64,000 bases of DNA. It comes from Limnephilus marmoratus. Lineage: Eukaryota > Arthropoda > Insecta > Trichoptera > Limnephilidae. The DNA lies in contig OU862913.1 in NCBI GenBank assembly GCA_917880885.1, positions 40,767,460-40,831,459 on the forward strand. The letters run 5' to 3'. Below the pieces are notes generated by a model. That model was not told the origin of the DNA, made no database searches, and saw only the letters and a program-made list of their open reading frames with translations. Numbering within the stretch: the stretch's first letter is position 1; each line of letters starts with the position of its first letter. The position numbers were made by a program, and so were the translations under genes. Shown one piece after another: positions 21,820-33,161 of this stretch.

Positions 21820-22338
21820 ATAGCTAATCTGTACTTACGTCTAGTATTGATAATTCAGATAAGTCATCAACATTTTTCTGAAAATGATCAACTGACTTTA
21901 TTCACAGTTCTCTAAGGCTGAGATGCACTGCGAGCTGCATCACGAATAGAAAATGGCTAATAATTCGTGGCTCGGCTCTCCCTTATGTTCCGCAAATATA
22001 AAACAGCACAATGCTTGTCATATTGTCCCTGAATATGTCTGAGCTTTACCTCCAAGATGAGAACAAATACCAAAATGGTGACTCGTTCGTGTGAAGCAAG
22101 CTAATTATTATCCATTGTCATGGTTAATTCAATCAGCAAACGTATTATTTCCCCGTGTTTTCCTACGATACATCACATCCAATAGCTAAAAAGATTCAAA
22201 TGGTATTTCTTCCTTCAAAAAATAATCGCCAATAATTATTGATCTTTCTATAACTTTCGATGTTTCATAATTGGGTGCAATATAATCCAAATACGCTGTA
22301 GTCTGGCTTCTGGCTGTTTCATCGGTGACCAGACAACT
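21820..22338. other. No gene seen
   Basis: Unique-looking DNA without a recognisable coding frame or repeat. Confidence 0.4.
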
Positions 22339-22512
22339 CATAATGAAACCAACTCAGAAGCACCTCAGAAAGGTCATTAGGAATGATGTTAAAAAAAATA
22401 AAAAAATAGGTCAAATAGGTTAAGTTAGGTTAGGGTTACCGGCTATTTTAAAATTATTTTTTCATAGCTTTTAATGACCTTTTTGAGGTGTTTCTGAGTT
22501 GGTTTCATTATG
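22339..22512. mobile_element. Short hairpin MITE, about 174 bp
   Basis: CATAATGAAACCAACTCAGA at the left is mirrored by CTGAGTTGGTTTCATTATG at the right; the arms are about 41 bp with a few mismatches. The AT-rich middle contains TTAGGTTAGGGTTA. Confidence 0.7.
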
Positions 22513-23716
22513 AATTGACATGGAACCGTTTCATCAATGAAATGTACACTTCTAGGATTCATTCTCTGTAATGTTTCTCCCCTTTTTGGTGACAATCAAT
22601 GTTTCCTGTTTCCGCCATTGGATCTGATAGTATTATTTTGGATCATTATAAACGGAAGTGGTGCCCTCTGTTATTTACAAAAAGAACCCTTGAAGTTTTT
22701 AAACAGTATCCACCATTAAAATATGTCAAAAAGGAAATTAACAAAACTTGGAAGTTCCCAATTTCAAAATCTTTTATTAAATTTCCCAACCCATTTTTTA
22801 AGCAAGTTTTTCCAATTTTCCGATTTTATTAAAATCATTAATTTTCTACCATGAATATTTTCCAAACTTCACAAACAAATATAAATGTTCTAATCAAAAT
22901 TTTCCAACCCATTTTCAGAGCACAAGTTTTTCGATTTTCTCAGAAGAATTTTTTTCGGAAACTTTAATTTTCCACCTAGGAAAATGTCCAAACTTGACTT
23001 AATGTCGAAAAAATTACGTGTCTATCAAAGATATTCAAATACAGAAAGATATGCTATGGTGTCCGCGCAACTGTCGCCGGACTACGCGCTAATTAGCGTA
23101 GTTTTCATACAAAAAGAATTTGTTCATTTCGTTGATTTTTTGAAAATGTGCATTAATATTGGTTAACAATATATTTTGAATAAGGAAAGAATTCTTTCAT
23201 TTAGTTTAACGTTCGTTTGGTTTATTCGTTAATTATTTGTCCTTTTAGTTTATTTGTTAATTGGTAAATAATATCGGCGACAGCCGGAAGCGCAGACCCA
23301 CATAGTAAAAACAGCAGATAGCACATCTACTTATATTTCAATATCTTTGGTGTCTATAATGATAATCTCGACAAATTTTCCGATTTTCGCTGAAGAATTT
23401 TTTTTCTGTAAAACAAAATATGTTAGGATAAAAAATATTAAAAGAATTTTAAGACCCATTTTCCTATCAATTTTCAAAGTAAAAATTTTCTGTTTTTCTA
23501 GTTTTACGGAACAGTTTTTTTTTTTAAATCCTCACCAATTTTCCGGTTTTTACAGAAAATTTTTGCAGAAAAATAATATTTTCCAGTATCAAAAATTTCC
23601 CAAAAATAAAAATTTCCAAACTTCAAATAACAAAATCAAAAGGAAATGTTTAAATAATGTTTTCCAAAATCAAATAATAAAAATTTTAAACAGAATTCTT
23701 AAACGAACATTGATAT
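22513..23716. other. AT-rich DNA with recurring ATTTTCCGATTTT words
   Basis: Phrases such as AATTTTCCGATTTT, CCCATTTTC and TTTTCCAAACTTC recur about every 50-150 bp from 22,760 to 23,660. This suggests a decayed tandem or simple repeat. A 130-codon frame at 23,347 is compositional and has no domain. Confidence 0.45.
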
Positions 23717-26121
23717 TTGATGAATTGTTCATACTTTAAACGTTTTCCCAATGACAAGTTTCTAATCATTGGCGACTATAACTTACCCAGTATTGATTGG
23801 ACTAATCAACAAATATCAACTAACAGAGACCAATGTTCACTCACACTATGTAACTGTTTATCGTTTGCAAATTTAACTCAATTTAACCACTCACCTAACA
23901 AATATGGACGAATATTGGACCTCGTGTTCTGTAACACTCCAGCTAAGGTGACGCTTGCAGATCATCCTTTAGTTAAAGAGGATGCTCATCATAATTCATT
24001 GATTATTGAACTAGAAATTCCATCCACTAATGCTACCCTCTCAACTCCTAGAACAATACAATTATTCCATAAAGCAGATTATACCGTGATTAATGGGAAA
24101 CTGGAAGAGACCGACTGGTCTGCCGTTATAAATGCACCGGATGTAAATACAGCATTAAACTCATTTTACGTTATAATTGAACAAATCATCGATGCATTTA
24201 TTCCCAAGAAAGTTGTGAAATCTGGAAAATATCCACTATGGTACACGGCAGCCTTAATAAAAATAAAAAATGAAAAATTAAAGTTCTTTAGAGCATGGAA
24301 GCGTCATCGGAACCCTCTTGACTATCTCTCATTTTCTTTGCTACGCAAAAGGCAAAAGACGGTCGCTTCAGCGGCTTACAAAACCTACATTTCCACGATA
24401 GAATCCGGTATACAGCACAACGTTAAAAAAATATGGTCCTATGTCAATTCTCAAAGAAAATCTCCTGCCATCCCCGATCATATGTTTTATGGCGAAAAAA
24501 CTGCTAATGACAGTAAAGGAGTAGCCAATTTATTTTCGGAGTATTTTGGTTCTGTATTTTCGAATGATCAACCTGCTCATACAAGCAATGCTAGTGATTG
24601 TTTAAATTCAAATAGCGTAATTAGCTCAATCGAAATCAATGAAGACATAACTTTCAAATACCTTAAGTCTGTCGATATCAAAAAGGGACCGGGTAACGAT
24701 AAACTTCCAGGAATCTTTATAAACTACTGTAGTAAACAATTGACACCCCCCATTTTTGCTATTTTCAAATTATCGCTATCTGAAGAAACATTTCCCGACA
24801 AGTGGAAAACAGCCTTGATTACCCCAATCTTTAAAAACGGCAGTAAAAATGATGTCTCCAACTATCGACCGATATCCAAATTACCGATTCTAAGTAAAGT
24901 ATTGGAAAAAATTGTTTACGATCAATTATATTCTACCATCTCACCTTTACTCTCAACTAATCAACATGGCTTCATGAAAAATCGCTCCACAACCTCAAAT
25001 CTTGCGTCTTTTACGAATTTTCTTCATGCTCAAATGGACATGAGATGCCAGGTGGATGCCATCTACACTGATTACTCTAAAGCATTCGACCGTGTTAACC
25101 ATTATATTCTTTTACAGAAGCTTTTAGGTCTAGGAATTCACGGTGATCTCTATAGATGGATCACATCTTATGTTAGTAATCGACACCAAATTACGGTTGT
25201 CAATGGTTTTGCATCTTGTTTAATAGAAATCGTCTCAGGTGTGCCCCAGGGGTCGCATCTCGGACCACTCCTATTCAATATTTATATAAATGATATTCTT
25301 GTATGCTTCCCAAATAGTTACTTTATATTGTATGCGGACGACATGAAAATTTTTAAACCTATACAGTCGTTATCCGATTGCATCGAATTACAAAGAGATC
25401 TTGATCATTTGTGCACATACTGTGAATCAAACTTATTGTCCTTAAATATATCCAAGTGTCACTCGATTACGTTTACTAGAAATAAAAATAAAATAACCTA
25501 TCCTTACAACTTGAATAACAAACCTCTAAAATATTTGTCTACATGTAAAGATCTAGGTGTTCACTTGGATAGCAAACTAATATTTGATAAGCACATCGAA
25601 TACATTATATCAAAATCTTATAAGATGCTAGGTTTTCTATTAAGAGTATGTAAAGTTTTTAAAAGTGCTAAGACTCTGGAAATATTATTCTGTTCCTTGG
25701 TCAGAAGTCCACTGGAGTATGCTTCCACCATATGGAATCCTCAATATAAGGTGTACATAGATTTAATAGAGAGTATACAGAATAAATTTTCGAAATATTT
25801 AAATACAACAAAACTTCAAATAATATGTTATCTTTACAAAAAAGACGCACACTGTCAGATCTGATGTTTCTACATAACCTGCTTAATAATAAAATAGATA
25901 GTCCCGAATTGCTATCTGTCATTGGTTTAAATGTTCCAATGAGGCGTACCAGGCACGCTTCACTTTTTCACATAGTATCCAATAATACTAATGCAGCACA
26001 AAATTCACCAATCTCTCGCGCAATCATATCTTATACACACTATGAAAAATTATTACACTTAGACATTTTCCACAACTCCCTGCAAACATACAAAACTAAT
26101 TTACTAAATTTGTTGGCGTGA
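23717..26121 (+). pseudogene. ORF2 polyprotein (endonuclease part, reverse transcriptase, C-terminal domain)
   Basis: The first frame (23,717-25,864, 715 codons) begins within the endonuclease: LIIGDYNLPSIDW (GDFN-type box), ILDLVFCN, and an HHNSLIIEL block where SDH is usual. RT blocks follow: GPGNDKLPGIF, LITPIFKNGSKNDVSNYRPI, QHGFMKNRSTTSNL, IYTDYSKAFDRVNH (first Asp), SGVPQGSHLGPLLFNI and LYADDMKIF (YADD catalytic pair). A one-base frameshift near 25,810 moves the C-terminus to 25,825-26,121 (RRTLSDLMFLHNLLN...NLLA). The first codons (MMNCSYFKR) lie at the truncation junction, so the listed start is not biological. Confidence 0.85.
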
Positions 26122-26490
26122 TATAATTAATTTTAAAACTTCTTATTTACACTTATATTTTCATTAAACTTTAATTACTACTCATGAGCATGTATTTATT
26201 GCTATAAAAATACTCTTCTTTTCACTAAACTAATTACAATTTGTTAGCATGTAATTCTTGTTCTAAAAAAAAAAAAAAATCTCTTTTATCTTTGTATACA
26301 ATTTTCCTTTATATTATTTTTCTCTTTCATTCATTAGTTAAGTTTTAAGAATTGTTCAAATCCCAGGCGTATTATCCCAGATATTATACGGACTTACGTA
26401 ATAGGTGCTAAATCATTTAGCTACTTTATTTAACATTCCTTATAACTTGTAAACTTATGTACTGTGTATGTCCTAATAAACAAATAAACA
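23735..26490 (+). mobile_element. Jockey/CR1-like non-LTR retrotransposon, 5'-truncated, nearly intact
   Basis: It contains the C-terminal half of the endonuclease, a full RT and the C-terminal domain, then a 3' UTR ending near TAATAAACAAATAAACAAAT. Only one frameshift (about 25,810) separates the two frames. It is much better preserved than its neighbours and so is a comparatively recent insertion. Confidence 0.85.
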
Positions 26491-27045
26491 AATACTCTTT
26501 GAAACAACCGGTCCAAACTGTTTCTTGTCTCAATGACTTGCTGCCACTGGCCACTGGACCGTTAGACCGGGAGGGGAGATAGGTAAACCCTACGTCATCG
26601 ACTATACGGATGAAACTACTTTTAAGTGATAATGGGCATTTAGAAAACTTTAAAAAAGCTGGTCTGCCGGTGCGCCTCTTGGCAGGAGCCGCGCAGTCAT
26701 GGAAATAGTCAGAGATTTTTTTGGTCAAAATTACGTCATCGACTACACCAACGGAAATGGTCTCATATGATAAAGGTCGATTAGAAAATGAGAAAAAAGC
26801 AGGTCTGCAAACCGGCAGCCTGGCAAGTTCGGAGGCAGCCGGCGTCAAAGTGGGGAAAAAATTGGTCGATTTTACGTCATCGACTACACGAATGAAACCA
26901 ATGAATAACTATAGTCCGGATCATTCCATATAAGAATTTCGCGGTCTGCCGACCAGCAGCCTGGCAAAATTTTGTGTACGATTTTCTTAATTTTTTTTTT
27001 TTTAATTTTTCGTTTATCTTTATTATTATTTTTATTTATTCATTG

Positions 27046-27443
27046 TGTTCGGGCAAATCTGTACCTACTCCCATCTATCCCTCCCGTCTTACCTACCTAT
27101 CCTGTTACATCCATCTTGCTATTGTCACCGGTTCAAGTTTGACTCCTAACCGTGAAATCAGTACAATTTCAACACCGCGCGGACTGGCAGCCCAAATACT
27201 TTGGTGTCTCGTCGCTTATAGTCAAAACCCGGATCCGCGCAAAATATATGCTTTCAACCGCGAGTTATCTTGAGTGCATGAAGTGTGGGACCCAGGACGT
27301 CATCAGCAAGTTAGGATTTCATCTTGTTTTCGGTGGACATCCCATTTTTTCCCCTTCATCCCTTTTTTCATTCCAACAGTGATAGGTGGAGATTCCGAAC
27401 TCCGCGGAAGAAAGTAACAGGCTTCCAATCAGCTATCGAAACA
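27046..27443 (+). repeat. 5' LTR of the BEL/Pao element
   Basis: It begins TGTTCGGGCAAATCTG and ends TATCGAAACA. Compared by eye with the 3' LTR it differs at AAATCTGTACC versus AAATCTTAACC and at CAGCAAGTTAGG versus CAGCAAGGTAGG. Confidence 0.92.
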
Positions 27444-27461
27444 TTGGTCCTTCGCCGGATG
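27444..27461 (+). promoter_or_regulatory. Primer-binding site
   Basis: TTGGTCCTTCGCCGGATG directly follows the 5' LTR. From memory, the complement of the 3' end of insect tRNA-Tyr is TGGTCCTTCGAGCCGGAT, so this fits with a 2-nt gap. Confidence 0.55.
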
Positions 27462-27672
27462 TACATTCTTTACAGATTAGTTAATTTACATGATTAGAAA
27501 TTGTACTCAAACTAGTTTCATTACAGGATTATTATCAATAGTAGGTAGTTTCGATACGGCTTATCAGTTCAGCTGGTAGGTAGATAATATTGGGGCAAAT
27601 AGAATACTTTATTTGTTGCAAGTAGATACCTACTATTATAATTGTTAATTTACGTATTTAATACATTTCAAA

Positions 27673-28593
27673 ATGGATAAAGTTGCAACCAAAATTGGTT
27701 CGTTAAAATTAAAACGGCAAAGGCTCTTTGGGAGAATGCAGGTCGCATATGATCTCATTAAAGATTTAGAACAAAAGACTAAGCTATGTCAATTCAGAGC
27801 CCGAATGGATAAATTAGAGTCCACATATGACGAATTTCAAAGTATTCAATGTGAGCTGTCAGATCTGGTTTCACTTCCCGAGTTTGAGTCGAAAAATGAT
27901 ATATTGGAGGTTTCGCGTGTATTTGAGGAATTGTTCTTTGAAGTTACATCGGCACGAGATGCCTTAGAAATGAGTCAGAATAATCGTCATGACGTGTCAG
28001 GTGGAGAAGTACAACGCTCTGGGCCGCCCGGTCGCAGCTTACTAGCTCCGGAAATAAAAATTCCTACATTTAGTGGAAATATCGGAGAGTGGCCTCAATA
28101 TTTTAATTTATTCAGGAGCCTTGTTCATGACAGCACTATTTTGAGTGACATTGAAAAATTTCATTATTTATTGACCTCTTTGAAGGGAACAGCTTTGTCA
28201 TTGGTTAAGACTATTCCATTGATTCAAGAAAATTATGAATTAGCATGGGAAACACTGTGGAGTCATTATTCTGAATCTAGAGCATTATTTATATATTATG
28301 CCAACTCGATTTTAAATTGTAATTTTGCTAATAATGAAGAGATTTTGAATGTCTTGCGTGAAAATCTCTCGGGGCTTCGCGATTTAAACCGAGGAAAATT
28401 ATTTGAAGAATTCGTTTGTCATATGGTTCTGCAAAAAATAGATTTAAAAACGCGTCGGTCTTTTGAATCTCTTGTTAAAAAAGATGAAATACCGGATACT
28501 GGAAAATTAATAGAATTTTTAGCAACTCAAAACCGTATAAATATATTATCAGATATTAAAGAAAAAAAGATTTCCTATTGGGGTCTGACTTGA
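27673..28593 (+). CDS. BEL/Pao Gag (DUF1759-type)
   Basis: A 306-codon frame starts at ATG 27,673 (MDKVATKIGSLKLKRQ). The N-terminal 100 residues are charged and helical, typical of BEL Gag. The segment APEIKIPTFSGNIGEWPQYF and the following DIEKFHYLLTSLKG are the hallmark of the DUF1759 capsid-like domain. The protein would assemble the virus-like particle. The usual downstream CCHC zinc knuckles are absent: the frame ends at ISYWGLT, just where pol coding of the protease C-terminus begins (28,578, 16-bp overlap). A deletion has therefore removed the knuckles and the aspartic protease active site. Confidence 0.85.
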   Translation: MDKVATKIGSLKLKRQRLFGRMQVAYDLIKDLEQKTKLCQFRARMDKLESTYDEFQSIQCELSDLVSLPEFESKNDILEVSRVFEELFFEVTSARDALEMSQNNRHDVSGGEVQRSGPPGRSLLAPEIKIPTFSGNIGEWPQYFNLFRSLVHDSTILSDIEKFHYLLTSLKGTALSLVKTIPLIQENYELAWETLWSHYSESRALFIYYANSILNCNFANNEEILNVLRENLSGLRDLNRGKLFEEFVCHMVLQKIDLKTRRSFESLVKKDEIPDTGKLIEFLATQNRINILSDIKEKKISYWGLT

Positions 28594-29888
28594 TTGCAAA
28601 AATATGGAGGCAAGGTTATATTTCAAACCGTGATTTAATAGCTGTTAATACAATATTCGGATACATAGTTATGGGATCATGTATACAAGGTTATAATTCC
28701 GTACAACCCGTTATGACGTCAGCGTTGACTGCAGTTGAAAATAGTGACTTAAATTACGCGGTAAGTCGTTTCTGGGAAATTGAAGAGGTTTCTAACGAGA
28801 TTATTCAAAGTAAGGAAGATAATGAATGCGAAACCATATTTCAATCAACAGTCAACCGGGAAGTGTGCGGCAGGTATATCGTGGCACTACCTTTCAAGAA
28901 CAGAGATCATGTGGATATCGGAAGTACATATGATATCGCCCTTAAGAGATTTTATAATCTTGAAAAACGCTTGTCATTAAATCCAACATTGGCAGCCCAT
29001 TACTGTAAATATATGGATGATTTCTTACAGCAAGGCTTCATGACAAGAGTTTCTCCATCGACTGAGATACCGAATACTTATTACATTCCACATCATGCGG
29101 TTGTTCAAAAAATAGGAAATGATATTAAAATTCGGGTGGTCTTTGACGCCTCATGTAAATCTGATAAACAAATTTCGCTAAACGATTGTTTATATTCGGG
29201 TCCAAAATTACAAAATGAAATAAGTCACATACTTTTAAAATTCCGTGTATACCCGATAGTACTCACTACGGATATACAAAAAATGTTTCTACAAATTCGG
29301 TTGAGAGAAGAAGATACAAATTTTCAAAGGATTCTCTGGCGATCTTCACCGTTACAGCCGGTAGGGCAATATATACTTGGTACTGTCACATTCGGGGTGA
29401 CTTCTTCGCCCTATTTGGCCATAAGAACTTTACATGAACTGGTGAAGGATGAAGGTACTCGATTTCCAAAGGCTTCTAAAGCACTGTTGTCGGACACATA
29501 CGTGGACGACATCGTTACCAGTGAATGGGAACCGGAAAGCGCCGCTCAGCTGCAGACGGAGCTAAAAGAACTCCTTACAAAAGGAGGCTTTCAATTGAGA
29601 AAATGGATGAGCAATTCGCAGTCAGTTTTAAATAACATTCCAATTGAGCACCGGAGCCACACGAGTGGTAAAGTTGCATTTGATGATGGAACATCTTTCT
29701 CGTTGAAAATTTTAGGTTTAATTTGGAATCCTGATAAGGATACATTTTCGTACTCGGTAGAAGAAAAAGAAAAGGTTTTTACAAAACGTGCGATACTGAG
29801 CTGTGTTGCACGTATTTTCGATCCCATTGGATTAATAACACCTGTTGTTTTTAAGGTGAATGTCTTCTACAGGAACTATGGAAATTAA
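28578..29888 (+). pseudogene. BEL/Pao Pol: protease C-terminus and reverse transcriptase
   Basis: This 436-codon frame opens with SDLIAKIWRQGYI...NTIFGYIVMGS, the C-terminal part of the BEL aspartic protease; the catalytic DSG is deleted. RT follows: FLQQGFMTRV, NTYYIPHHAVV, IRVVFDASCKSD, DIQKMFLQIRLREED (first Asp), GVTSSPYLAIRTL and TYVDDIVTS, where YVDD is the catalytic pair. The frame is lost near 29,875 by a frameshift just after DPIGLITPVVFK, the conserved start of the connection segment. RT chemistry residues are intact but the polyprotein is interrupted. Confidence 0.85.
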
Positions 29889-29889
29889 A

Positions 29890-31621
29890 GTTAGGTTGGG
29901 ATGACTCCCTCCCGGAAAAAATTGTTAATTTATGGGAAAATTTCTTGGATGAATTACCTAGGTTATGTTATTTACAAATACCGAGACATTGCAGTACAAT
30001 AAAAAACTCAAATTGTACTTTAGTAGGATTTTCAGATGCGAGTAAATTAGGTTACGCGGCTTGTATATATTTGGTTACGAACGAAGCACATCCTCAAGTC
30101 ACATTACTTACGAGTAAATCTAAAGTTGCACCGCTGAAAATATTATCAATACCACGTTTCGAGCTTATGGGAGCTTACCTACTTTCAAAGCTTGTAAAAA
30201 TGACGAAGTCGTCTATAGAAACTCTCGTGAAAATTACAGAAATAATATTGTTTTCCGATTCTACCATAGTTTTATCATGTTGATCCATGATAAAACTACC
30301 TCATACTTTGAAAACTTTTGTCGCGAACCGCGTTATCAAAATTATTGATGAAATCGAGGACGCAAAGTGGTACCACGTTGCGTCAAAAGAAAATCCAGCC
30401 GATTTTGCTTCTCGCGGTTTATGTCCATCGCAAATAATAGAAAACAAATTGTGGTTTCAAGGGCCTCCTTGGTTGGCTCAGCCAAGTCAGAAGTGGCCAT
30501 TTTCTTTACCGGAAAAATTAAAGGTTGAAGAGCTACCGGAAGTAAAATCCCACGTCTCAACAGTTCACAGGCCGCTTGATTACTATGAGGGCCTACAATT
30601 TTTCCGATTTTCTTCTTGGAACCGTCTTCGGAATGTGGTCGCTTGGTCGCTTAGGTTTATTTACAATACGCAGCAACGGACCAAGGATGCTCGTAGATCT
30701 GGAATTCTGACCGGCGCAGAAATAAATCGCGCGGTCACCCTAATAGTTAAATGCGATCAGCAGTTTCATTTTCCCGAGGAATTCAGAATGCTGCAAAATG
30801 ATGCGGTCAACTCAGTGGCATTTCAAAAATTAAATGTGTTTATTGACCACGAAAACATACTTCGCGTTGGCGGGCGGCTCCGCAACTCTCATTTAAAATA
30901 TAATACTAAGTTCCCAATAATCTTGGCAAAAAACAGTAAGATTGCGGAACTGTTAATATCTTATTACCATAAGGCCTATCTACACGCTGGTTCACGAACT
31001 CTGCAATTCCTGATTCAGCAAAATTATTGGATTGTGTCGGCACGTAATAAAATCAAGAAAATGGTGTCCAAATGTGTGAGATGCGCGAGATTGCGAGCGT
31101 CCCCGCAAAATCCTCTCATGGCAAGTCTGCCAGAAGCGCGTGTCACACCGAACCGCGTATTCAATCGGGTGGGGGTGGATTTGGCCGGCCCATACATCTT
31201 AAAGGAAGGAAAACGCAGAGGTATTAAGACATACAAGGCTTACTTTGCGATTTTTGTTTGCATGGCAACGAAGGCGATTCATCTCGAGGTTCTCTCAGAT
31301 CTCTCGTCTGACGCCTTCATCGCTACCCTCGATAGGTTTGTTTCACGACGGGGTATTTGTCAGGCCATTTATTCGGATTGCGGTACGAACTTTGTTGGGG
31401 CGAAACGCCATTTGATTGGAACACAAAATTTTTTAAATAGTTGTAATGATGAACAAGTCATGCGTACATGTTCAGAAAAGGGAATAGTGTGGAACTTCAA
31501 CCCTCCCTCCAGTCCTCACTTCGGAGGACTATGGGAAGGGAACATTCGAGTCGTTAAAAATCATTTAAAACGAGTAATAATAAATCATTTAAAACGAGTA
31601 ATACACTTCATTGACGTTTGA
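29890..31621 (+). pseudogene. BEL/Pao Pol: RNase H and integrase
   Basis: Frame 29,945-30,283 carries RNase H blocks GFSDASKLGYAACIYL and LMGAYLLSKL, then FSDSTIVLSC and an in-frame TGA at 30,281-30,283. The same frame reopens at 30,287 with LPHTLKTFVANRV. Next come NPADFASRG, the integrase zinc-binding segment (YHKAYLHAG...CVRCARLR) and the DDE core: VGVDLAGPY, YSDCGTNFVG and FGGLWEGNIR (Asp, Asp, Glu). A 24-bp tandem duplication at about 31,557-31,604 (NHLKRVI twice) is followed by a frameshift, so the end is on a separate frame. Confidence 0.85.
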
Positions 31622-32090
31622 GGAATTTACAACTATATTACATAAAATAGAAGCCATACTAAATTCTCGTCCCCTCTGTCCTCTAACCTCAGACCCTGAG
31701 GACATTCAGGCCCTTACTCCAGGTCACTTTTTAATTGGAGAACCGTTAATTTCGATTCCAGAATATAACTATTCAGAGATTAAGATAAATCGTCTCAATC
31801 GGTGGGAACATTTAAAGAAAATGACACAACATTTTTGGCAGCGCTGGAATACAGAATATTTACAAGCGTTACAAAATCGAGTCAAATGGTATAAGGCTAC
31901 CCGTAACCTTCAAGTAAATGACCTAGTGGTCATCAAAGATACTAGGAGTCCTCCATTGAAATGGCCGCTCGGCAGGATAAGGGAGGTGAAACCGGGCTCT
32001 GACGGGGTCGTACGATTAGCCTCAGTACAAACCAGCGATGGTATATATCTACGGCCTGTGGCAAAGCTTTGTTTTTTACCTGTAGAATGA
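31611..32090 (+). pseudogene. BEL/Pao Pol C-terminus (end of integrase)
   Basis: This frame continues the integrase after the 31,600 frameshift: LTFEEFTTILHKIEAILNSRP, LTPGHFLIGEPL, HFWQRWNTEYLQALQ and LGRIREVKPGSDGVVR. It is the standard C-terminal region of BEL/Pao integrases and ends at the TGA at 32,088-32,090. The upstream ATG at 31,611 is incidental. Confidence 0.85.
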
Positions 32091-32289
32091 GATAGCAACG
32101 TTTTTTCTTTTTTTTATATGAATATTGGAATAGGTTCATATATTTTTTGTTTTGTTTTTTATGCCTTCGATGGTTTCGCATTGATTGCGATTCAGCTATC
32201 TTTTGTTTTAGTTATGTCTTTCGAGTTATTAGTTTTTCATTACATTCTGCACATATAGTCTTTAGTTTCACGTGCACCTAGTTTGTAAG

Positions 32290-32372
32290 GAGTAGGTTTC
32301 TTTTCATATTCTTTTAAATGTTAGGAGTAGGTTTCTTTTCATATTCTTTTAAATGTTAGGAGTAGGTTTCTT
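32290..32372 (+). repeat. 36-bp tandem repeat (2.4 copies) before the 3' LTR
   Basis: AGGAGTAGGTTTCTTTTCAT is followed by ATTCTTTTAAATGTT and repeated. It lies in the BEL 3' untranslated part. The purine-rich GGCGGGCGG just before 32,423 may serve as the polypurine tract. Confidence 0.75.
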
Positions 32373-32422
32373 GGCCAGTTTCGATGGGTGTTGGAAAAAT
32401 GGTATTTTTGGCGGGCGGTATA

Positions 32423-32820
32423 TGTTCGGGCAAATCTTAACCTACTCCCATCTATCCCTCCCGTCTTACCTACCTATCCTGTTACATCCATCTTGCTATT
32501 GTCACCGGTTCAAGTTTGACTCCTAACCGTGAAATCAGTACAATTTCAACACCGCGCGGACTGGCAGCCCAAATACTTTGGTGTCTCGTCGCTTATAGTC
32601 AAAACCCGGATCCGCGCAAAATATATGCTTTCAACCGCGAGTTATCTTGAGTGCATGAAGTGTGGGACCCAGGACGTCATCAGCAAGGTAGGATTTCATC
32701 TTGTTTTCGGTGGACATCCCATTTTTTCCCCTTCATCCCTTTTTTCATTCCAACAGTGATAGGTGGAGATTCCGAACTCCGCGGAAGAAAGTAACAGGCT
32801 TCCAATCAGCTATCGAAACA
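32423..32820 (+). repeat. 3' LTR of the BEL/Pao element
   Basis: Same length as the 5' LTR. It ends TATCGAAACA at 32,820 and is followed by the target duplication CATTG. Confidence 0.92.
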
Positions 32821-33161
32821 CATTGGTTTCATTCGTGTAGTCGATGACGTAAAATCGACCAATTTTTTCCCCACTTTGACGCCGGCTGCCTCCGAACTTG
32901 CCAGGCTGCCGGTAGGCAGACCTGCTTTTTTCTCATTTTCTAATCGACCTTTATCATATGAGACCATTCCCGTTCGTGTAGTCGATGACGTAATTTTGAC
33001 CAAAAAAATCTCTAAATATTTCCATGACTGCGCGGCTCCTGCCAAGAGGCGCACCGGCAGACCAGCTTTTTTAAGGTTTTCTAAATGCCCATTATCACTT
33101 AAAAGTAGTTTCATCCGTGTAGTCGATGACGTAGGGTTTACCTATCTCCCCTCCCGGTCTA

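Larger units (their letters stand above)
27046..32820 (+). mobile_element. BEL/Pao LTR retrotransposon, 5775 bp, young but defective
   Basis: Two 398-bp LTRs (TG...CA) are flanked by the perfect 5-bp duplication CATTG (27,041-27,045 and 32,821-32,825). The order Gag, truncated protease, RT, RNase H, integrase is BEL/Pao. By eye the LTRs differ at about three positions, so the insertion is recent. The zinc-knuckle and protease active-site region is missing, and stops or frameshifts occur near 29,875, 30,281 and 31,600. Confidence 0.92.
26563..33161. mobile_element. Inverted-repeat element with 142-bp internal tandem units, split by a BEL/Pao insertion
   Basis: The left arm is 26,563-26,908; the right arm is 27,036-27,045 plus 32,826-33,161. 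The ends are TAGACCGGGAGGGGAGAT and its complement. Each arm holds two units of about 142 bp starting TACGTCATCGACTACAC and containing GGCAGCCTGGCAAG-like words, plus the start of a third. Without the BEL element the arms are separated by about 127 bp (26,909-27,035). CGT flanks both outer ends and may be a 3-bp duplication. No protein. Confidence 0.75.

Noticed and set aside
23347..23739. 130-codon plus-strand frame as a gene
   Set aside because: It is Phe/Lys/Asn-rich, made of recurring TTTTCC words, and lacks any motif.
26426..26933. Overlapping frames on both strands as genes, also at 32,806-33,268
   Set aside because: They are translations of the 142-bp tandem units in the inverted-repeat element; the same peptides appear from both arms.
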